Shown one piece after another: positions 56,704 through 64,000 of a DNA stretch of 64,000 nucleotides. Numbering within the stretch: position 1 is the first letter of the stretch; each line of letters starts with the position of its first letter. The stretch covers positions 40,702-104,701 of the forward strand of contig NCSJ02000144.1 of the NCBI GenBank assembly GCA_002812745.2. The letters run 5' to 3'. Position numbers and translations under genes: made by a program. Source of the DNA: Scytalidium lignicola. Its lineage: Eukaryota; Ascomycota; Leotiomycetes. The notes under the pieces were generated by a model that did not search any database, was not told the DNA's origin, and saw only the letters and a program-made list of their open reading frames with translations.

Positions 56704-58398
56704 CTAGAGGATATATCTGAAGCTGCTCCGAATATCGTTCTCCCCACCAATGCCATTACTGTCAGTTTCAGCCCTCTCCAGTATCTTATTATCTCTAATA
56801 AGCATCAGTCTAATAACGAAAGCTACAGCGGCAGTTAATAAGCATATCCCTGCGACGGCGCCACCTCCTGGAAGATACCTAGGGGCCCCACTAATAGGAT
56901 ACATATATGAACCATAGATTGATGACATACTGCCAATCATGTTGCAGATTGCGATTGAGGCAGAACGCTTGACGAGAGGTCGGAAGAAGGAGTTTGCAAC
57001 CCACGTTAGCACAAGTTGGTAGGCAGGAACAGACCCAATTGGCATAAGGAACATTGCAAAGAAGCGTGGGCCAGTCGCCGTCGTTGAGATAACAATAATG
57101 TTCCCAAGGCAGCTGATACACATCAAACATATGATGTGAATGGATCTATCACCTACCCTTCCACTGGTCCACGTAACCAAAAGTGAGACCAGTAAAGTGG
57201 CAAACCATACGGGGACGGTGAGAAGGAGTGTTATGGTGCTACTGTATCCAAGCGTATCGACTATCGAAGGGAAGAAGTACTGGAAGGTTTGGGAGAGTAG
57301 GGACAGATGCTGGAAGAGGATAAAGATATACAGACGGTAATCGACGAGGGCCATCTTGAGACCGGTGAGAAGGGACACAGCGTCTGCGTCGTCATTGTCT
57401 TTGGCATCATCGACGAGGCGCCATTGGGCAAACTGCCGCTCTTCGTCGCTGAGCCATTTTGCCGTGGCAGGAAAGTTGGGAAGAACCCAAGCCCCGATCA
57501 GTGCAACGACAATTGTAATGTTTCCGCAAATTATGAAGAGCCATCTCCAGCCAGCGATTCCGCGTACACCGCTCAGATTTGCCAGCACGCCAGCTCCAAT
57601 GAGACCACCACTAGAGTTAATTAGTATCCATTGTTGAACCAAGTTAAGGTAGATTGGAAGAAAGAGCATACAACATATTACCCAACATGTTTCCAGCATA
57701 GAAGTACGCAACTCGCTGTGCAAGCTCTGCACGGGTATACCACGTCGACATCAACATAATACCTCCTGGGAAAAAGGGTGCCTCTGCCACTCCCAGCATA
57801 ATGCGGCATGCAAGTAAGCCACCGAAAGAGTGGACCGCAGCTTGTGTGGTAGAGATTACACCCCAGATAGCCATAACACATCCCAGATAAGTAGAAGGCT
57901 TAATCCTGGTGAGGAGCAAGTTCGACGGAAGCTGCATAAGAACGTAGCCCTGTATTGTGTCAGGAGGAGTATACCATAGGCAGGGCGGATCTAAAGACGC
58001 GGAAACTGACCACAAAGAGAATGCTAGTTGCAAGGTTGAAGTCCGTTCCCTTCATCCCAAGGTCTTTCTCCAGAGTGCCCAGACGTGCCTGTGCAAGATT
58101 GGTTCGGTCCAAATAGTTGAGGAGAAACATTAGGACCAGGAGCGGCATAAGGCGAAGGTCGATTTTGCGAACAAGTTTGGTGGTATGCTGTGCTGTTGGA
58201 GATCAGCATCAGGCATCAAGCATCAAGCATTAGGCAGGAGTTTGGATTATTGAATAACCGCATACCCTTCCACTCTTCGTCCTTTCCGGCGAATGTGAGA
58301 TAGAGTTGAAGCGTGGGATCTTCAGACCCCTTCGCCGCTTCGACTTCAAGCACTGAAGATAGCTCGAATTCTTTATCCAAATTTTCTGTCGCCATCAC
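56704..58398 (-). CDS. MFS transporter, Tna1/Dal5-like anion:cation symporter
   Basis: Four exons: 58398 to about 58266, then LVRKIDLRLMPLLVLMFLLN (TM1) to about 58005, a third starting GYVLMQLPSNLLLTRIKPST, and a long exon ending at 56704. Family marks are NYLDRTNLAQARLGTLEKDL after TM1, RIMLGVAEAPFFPGGIMLMS (TM4) and GWRWLFIICG. About 500 residues, apparently intact. It is divergent from the CoA-transferase and convergent with the regulator. It likely takes up the organic acid that the CoA-transferase activates; this is an inference from synteny. Confidence 0.87.
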
Positions 58399-58680
58399 GA
58401 ATAAACGATGTTCTTGTCGTTGACTTGTAGTTGACTTGAGCGATGCTGATCAAATAATAACAATAATAACATGTGAGCTCAGAGCCTGACCTTCCTGGTT
58501 TTTTATGCCAAATTGGACGGCAGCTTAAAACTGGGACTCTTCCAGTTTCTCTCCTTTAACTTTACCACGCGATGCTCCTTTTCCCAATCGAGCGCAAAAC
58601 GCGGGGCCCCGACTTCGGATGGCCACTCGTACACACGCCACAGCACTTGCATGCATGAACCGTGCAGCGTGAAGACTTCG

Positions 58681-58782
58681 GTATCATTCCAGCATCTGTA
58701 TGATTCCAGTGTCGGTAAGGATCCAGTATCGGTATGATTCCAGTATCGGTATTATTCTAGTGTCAGTATCATACAGGCTTCG
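58681..58782. repeat. Six 17-bp tandem units carrying spaced CGGTA in the shared promoter
   Basis: Units of consensus GTATGATTCCAGTATCG start at 58681, 58698, 58715, 58732, 58749 and 58766. Joining of units creates CGGTA at three 17-bp intervals. CGG is the half-site of Zn2Cys6 factors. The array lies between the divergent transporter and CoA-transferase starts, about 150-250 bp before the latter. Confidence 0.85.
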
Positions 58783-58934
58783 ATATCTTGAACTCATCTG
58801 TGTGGATACTAAAGATTTACCTAGGGTATCTTATTATGCCGTCTCGCAGCTTTGCACTCTTTATATATTATTATCTTTAATCGTATTGTATGTTCTGTTT
58901 ATAGGATACTGTCGTCTTCGCTTGACCTTCCAAA

Positions 58935-60787
58935 ATGTCTCCGACAAAGACCTCGCTCTTGTACTCATATTCAACCATCGTCGAAGCCCAAAAGCTATTC
59001 AGTACTTTGATCAGCGATAATAATCTCCCCCTGTCTCCGGAGATCCGAGCCTGTGCTCAGCATATCACCATTTGTGGAAAGGAAACATGGCCAACTATCC
59101 CAACACCATGGAAGGAAACCGAAGCCATCACTACCTTCAAGGCGCTTGAGGCTGCTACTGCCATAGCCCTAGGTAAATTGAGATTCGGCTTTGATCAGAC
59201 GGGCACGGTAGATGCAGACCACGCTACGACTTTCCTGTTCATGAATTATCTATCATCTATTGACGGGTATGGGAAATGGGACGCCAAGAGTGTCGAGCGA
59301 CTGAAGCGTGAGTTATATATGGTCACCTTATTGATCCCTTTCTAACATTCATTAGCAACGGACTTGTTCGAAGCACAATCAAATCTCTACAGACGTCTGT
59401 CGTCAGGGGTAAGTCAACGCAAGCCCATCCAAAATGAGGTTGTTAGGCATTGATTATACAAAGACTTATTTGGTTGCAGATCTATAAGACTAAGGACCCC
59501 AATATATACTATCATACCCACGGAAGTCTTGACTCAACCCCAACACTTCAATTGATTGGGCTACCAGGATATAATCCCAAGTTAACGAGATATGATGAAA
59601 TTGTGAATCAGATACAAAACCACTGCTCTAAATTTACAGCAGAAGAGCTTGATGCTGGAACAGAAAGAAACCGTCAAGCCGGAGGACCAGTGCTGAAGCG
59701 AGTCGATTTTCTCAAAACTGCACAAGGCCAAGCCGTCACAAAGGAGCCACTCATTTCCATGACTGAACTCGAATCTTCATCTCCACCAGCACTGTGGCCT
59801 GTTCTGCCCCCAAGTTCTGGTTCAGATAAACCTCAGATCTTGGCTGGAATCAAGATTCTGGATCTTTCCCGTGTCATAGCAGGCCCCGTTATATCCCGTA
59901 CGCTTGCAGAGTACGGCGCGAATGTGCTCAAAGTGACAAGTACCGCCCTCCCTGATGTACCCTATTTCCAGCTGGATCTGAATTTTGGCAAGCGCACAAC
60001 AGATCTAAATCTGAAGGATCCAGAAGACAGAAAGAAATTTGAAGCACTGCTTGACGATGGCGTCGATGTGATAATTGATGGGTATCGAACCGGTTCACTC
60101 GAGCGTTTGGGATATGGCTACCAAAGTCTCGTCAAACGATTTGCCACTCGTGGGAAAGGTTTTGTATATGTAGCTGAGAACTGCTTCGGCTTCTCTGGGC
60201 CGTGGAAAGAGAGCAGCGGGTGGCAACCCATCGCCGATGCAGTATCAGGTGTTGCCTGGGGCCATGGACAAGCGTTAGGCCTCGATCAGCCCGTATTGCC
60301 TCCATTTGCAATCGCAGACTTTGCAACTGGAGAGCTGGGTGTTATAGCAGCTTTGACAGGGTTGTGGAACCGTGCTGTCAAGGGCGGTAGTTATCTGGCA
60401 ACGGTGAGCTTGACAAAGTATAATCTTTGGTTACAATCACTTGGACAGCTTCCTCCAGAAGTTTGGGATCGTGTCTTTGAGGCGCACGCTGCCGTACCGC
60501 AGACCATACCCAAAATCCCTGGCGAGCCAGAGATTAGTATGCGTGCCTTGAATCATTTGTCAAATTTTGACATTGTGTCCAAAGCTGCAATGCAGTCAAT
60601 GAAACATCTACATCCTGGATTATTTGATGATCGATATATGTTTGAGGCGGAATCTCCGGGCTTTGGAAAAGACGGAAAGCCTGGTCTCGTCAAGAGCTGT
60701 AAACCAGTGGTGTCGTTGAGTGCGACAAGGAATGAATTTACAAGAACTACAAGGCCAAATGGCCACGACAAGCCAATATGGAATTAA
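58935..60787 (+). CDS. Class III CoA-transferase (CaiB/BaiF family)
   Basis: Three exons: 58935 to about 59308, about 59358-59409, and 59480-60787, with CTAAC/ATTAG and TTGGTTGCAG acceptors, giving about 577 residues. The core reads ILDLSRVIAGPVISRTLAEY, LDLNFGKRTTDLNLKDPEDR and SGWQPIADAVSGVAWGHG. As in fungal members, a long N-terminal region precedes the core. These enzymes transfer CoA between carboxylic acids through an Asp-linked intermediate. The Asp is not certain from sequence alone. It is co-located with an MFS transporter and regulator, so a role in organic-acid use is plausible. Confidence 0.9.
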
Positions 60788-62553
60788 AACTAATTTTCAT
60801 ATAACCTTTAGACAATAGCTTATTAACAATTAATATTTTATAGCTGCCATGATTTATATAATTTATATCATAATTGTTTATATTATTTATTTTTTTGTAA
60901 ATATGTCTCCCTTTATTTTCTTCTGAGAACGTGTATTTGATATGCTTCTGATACGCNTTTTTTATGACTTTATGGTTTGCTAGATTTTTAAAGGCTTACT
61001 TAAATCGAATCGCGAGTTAGCTAAATCGACTCAAAATCGCTGGTGTCAGACATAACCTTAGGTATAATACTGCTTTAGCCTTACATACAAATTAGTATGG
61101 CAACAAGAGATTGTATAATGTAATTAATTATACCTTTATTATCTGACAACTTTTTAAAGTTATGGTAATATTTTGATACAATCTTGAGTTTCCTGTATTA
61201 CCTCCTAGGCTTCTAAAGCAAATAACATAAGTAAATCAGTGTATACCCCTTCTGGAAGAGTAAAGCTAGAAGACAGATTTTTAGTAGTTGTTTTAAGTAA
61301 AACTAATCATTAAAGTTGTTATGAATAACCTTAACTTTGTACAGAGGATATAATAAAATTTAATGGAAATTTATTAAAACATTAAATACATAAGTGTTAT
61401 ATATTACATAATTCGTTATAAGCTTTTGAGTAAAAGTAATGCTTGAAGAGCTTTATAATTATAAAGCATTACAAGGTATTAATAGCCTGAAGGTCATTGT
61501 AATTTCAAAGCATTTCCAGTATTTAAATCATTAATGTTTGTTTAATACTTTAACATTATTCTTATTACATTTTACTATGTCCTCTATATTGATTAATGAT
61601 AATTGATTGATTTAGTTATAAGATATTGAATTGTTATGAAATAGTTATAAAACTGTATTAAATATATCTAATCGAAGCTTTTAAGGCTTCTTATACTCTT
61701 TTTGTTATACTATTTCTTATATCTAGTTTAAAACAAGTTATATATAATCTTGATTTTAAGGATATTATAATTTTTAAGCTCTTATATGATTTGTACTTAT
61801 ACTAACGTTTTTGTACTATAATTCAGTTATATTATAAAACTTATAAATAATGTTATACTTAAACTGATTTTGTATATTAAAGTATTCTTTGTTATATTTT
61901 AATTTTTCTTTATGATTAAAACTTGTAATAACTGTTTATAAGCTTTTAATTTGAAATTCAAATTAATTAATATCTTAAGTATTATTTTATAACTTACTTA
62001 AGTATCTTTTTAAATATATTAATATATTCCTTTTTAATCTTAATATAATAAACTAACTATTAGTAGAATAATGGTTATATACATATAATATTCATATGCT
62101 TTTATAAGCTAGTCCTGATTAAGTAATAAGAATAAGTGAAGCTTTTATAGCTTTGCCCTTTTACTTTTAATTATATAACAATTATAGAATAGTATAATGA
62201 GTATATTATGTATAATTATATATTATACTTTATATTATAAATAAACTAATACTAATCAGTTTGTACATACAAATCAAGAGATTATCATTTAATTAGTTAA
62301 ACATCAAGTAGTCTACTTTTAAAGCTGAATCTTAAGAGATTATAACTTCTGTTTAGTTAAATGTCTAGTAATCTACTTACAAAGCTGAAATCTACTTAGT
62401 CAAAGGGGGAAATAGTTATTTACCAACTTATAACTTGATTAGTTAAATATTAAGCAATTTACTTTTGTAACTATTATTATTGAACTTGTTTTTGTTAAAA
62501 ATAATATGTTTAGTTAAACATTAAGTAATTTACTTATAAAGTTATATAGTTAA
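60788..62553. other. AT-rich RIP-like tract
   Basis: About 1.8 kb at very low GC with dense stops in every frame and no recognisable protein. It is probably decayed repeat sequence. Confidence 0.55.
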
Positions 62554-62895
62554 TGTTACAAAACTATACTATCCAGGTCACTGGATAGCAGGGATAAGGT
62601 AGATGTTCAGGGACAGTGGAAATGTATGATACACAAGCAGGTTACTAGGTTGAAAGTAGGATACAGTAATATATTTAGGTTGAACATGAGAAGTCTACTC
62701 TCATGTTCCTTCAGTGTGCTTATATAGATAATGAAATCCAACTGGACTGTTTAGAGTCCTTAAAGTTCTTTGGAGTCCCTTAAGGATCCTAGGACTTCAT
62801 TATATGACCTCTGATTGTTAGGTTCTCTATGTATACCTTCTGTGTACTGAGCCTCAGGCCTATATCAATCAGCTTGTTAGGTAAAACCCGTAACA
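62554..62895 (+). repeat. LTR (family C), 342 bp
   Basis: Begins TGTTACA and ends CCCGTAACA, with GC higher than its surroundings. Retroelement-like coding traces follow immediately on the plus strand. The second LTR would be beyond the window. TTATCCCCTTTCTG directly after it could also be read as a polypurine tract on the minus strand, so orientation is not certain. Confidence 0.55.
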
Positions 62896-62952
62896 TTATC
62901 CCCTTTCTGCATTAGTATCACCTTGACGCTTAACTTGTTGTCATGAATTATT

Positions 62953-63470
62953 TTGTTCGTTTGTCAATCCTTTTTTTTTCTTTTCAATATACCCTTAAAG
63001 CATTCTTGCCCCTTTCTTCCTTCTGATCTTAAGAGAAAGAAAAGAAAGAGAGTTACTCTTACTTTGACTATTAAGGACATTAGTAATAGTATAAATCCTT
63101 ATTCTTATTGTTCTAAGGAGAATCGAAAGTGTATTATGAACTTCTCAAAGTCTTTATAATATTCTGAGTACATATGCATAAAGTGTTCTTGTAATATGTC
63201 TTCTGATTCTTAGAATAAGAACATTCCTCGTTCTTATGATTAGAAGTCTTTGGAAAAATCTATGGACAGATTACAAGCAGAAGAAGAAGAAGTCATAGCT
63301 AAAATCCTTCATTTACAAAAGCAACAAGCTCTTCTTCAACAGTAAAAGAATAAGATAACTTAGTATAGTCTGAAGTATTTAGACGAATTCAACGTTGTAA
63401 AAGAGAAAGAGAGGCAAGAGAAATTATCTGAAGAGTTATATTTTGCTTGTGTAAGTAAGGCTTTTTCCTT
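62953..63470 (+). pseudogene. First ORF of an LTR retroelement, RIP-decayed
   Basis: Broken plus-strand frame: ISNSINPYSYCSKENRKCIM, CSCNMSSDS, then MDRLQAEEEEVIAKILHLQK and QQALLQQ, ending near SLKYLDEFNVVKEKE. Cys-rich words followed by an acidic coiled coil and a LxSLxELE-like end resemble, from memory, a protein repeatedly seen beside fungal LTR retroelements. Several stops. 63470-64000 is AT-rich and unreadable. Confidence 0.45.
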
Positions 63471-64000
63471 TGTTGTTAACCTCTTCTTTTCTGACCTTGC
63501 AATTCTATTACCTGGAAATCTATTCTAGGATAAGTTCAATAATATGCTTTTAGTAACTTTTTACAGCTTATAAGGTTAAAAGTAAATTCTTATCCATTTT
63601 CACTTTCTGGATATTCTATTCATTTAACCAAGTATTATAGTTTCTTATAATATATCTTATAACTAATAATTCTTTTAACCTTATATTCTTTTTCTAGATT
63701 AACTTCTTCTAGTATTAGTGTTTAAGCGTTTTCAAGTACTAGTTTAAGAAGTGAAACATAGAAAACAAGGTATATCTTAACTATTGTTAGTAACTTCAAT
63801 TTATATGTTAAAAGTCTATAAACTTCTTTGATTTTATATAGTCTTATCTTTATTTAGTTTAATTTATTACTTAGTCTTATTATTTTGATGTTTCTTCTAA
63901 GAAGATAAACTTTATTCTCTTTTTTTATACATTAGTTTTATTAAGTGTTTGTAATCATAGTACTTCTTTATTCTTTCTTTAATATATTAAAGTAAGTTCT

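Overview
This window is nuclear DNA from a filamentous ascomycete (Pezizomycotina). Its protein families look most like Eurotiales, but that placement is inference. The evidence is short GT-AG introns with CTAAY branch points, two Zn2Cys6 regulators, fungal metabolite-type enzymes, and AT-rich tracts in which transposon open reading frames are full of stop codons. That last pattern is typical of RIP (repeat-induced point mutation).

Layout. 0-3.2 kb: the first exon of a FATP-type acyl-CoA synthetase, divergent from a peroxisomal 3-ketoacyl-CoA thiolase, then a small heat-shock protein with heat-shock elements upstream. 3.9-12.9 kb: P450, wax-synthase-like membrane acyltransferase, sulfotransferase-like P-loop protein and a second acyltransferase. 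This resembles the tailoring part of a terpenoid or meroterpenoid cluster, with no backbone enzyme in view. 13.3-16.1 kb: a transposon island with a solo LTR, a decayed Fot1/pogo transposase, a MITE and a Mutator-like remnant. 16.6-24.7 kb: IAH1-like GDSL esterase, acyl-CoA:6-APA acyltransferase-like Ntn hydrolase, divergent MFS permease and a Zn2Cys6 regulator. 26.4 kb: a second solo LTR, inverted relative to the first. 28.0-32.0 kb: an amidinotransferase and an agmatine-deiminase-family enzyme, both guanidino-group enzymes.

34-43 kb: a region of damaged genes. It holds two tRNA-Glu genes in opposite orientation, one split by a 55-nt insert that looks like a spliceosomal intron, and a frameshifted galectin-like gene. 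It also holds three consecutive pseudogenes that only become visible when exons are read by hand: beta-carbonic anhydrase, Ctr copper transporter and 3-hydroxyanthranilate dioxygenase. An F-box protein follows. 46-54.1 kb: AT-rich sequence with a complete but decayed Fot1/pogo element (TIRs and TA target site) and a complete Ty1/copia element (LTRs and 5-bp target duplication) whose left end carries an extra inverted piece of LTR. 54.2-60.8 kb: a three-gene unit of Zn2Cys6 regulator, MFS transporter and class III CoA-transferase, probably an inducible uptake and catabolism module. 60.8-64 kb: more AT-rich repeat, including one LTR and the start of another retroelement.

Technical point: four of the single N characters fall inside recognisable genes, next to homopolymers. 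In all four cases the reading frame is correct only if the N is skipped, so at least these are spurious inserted positions.
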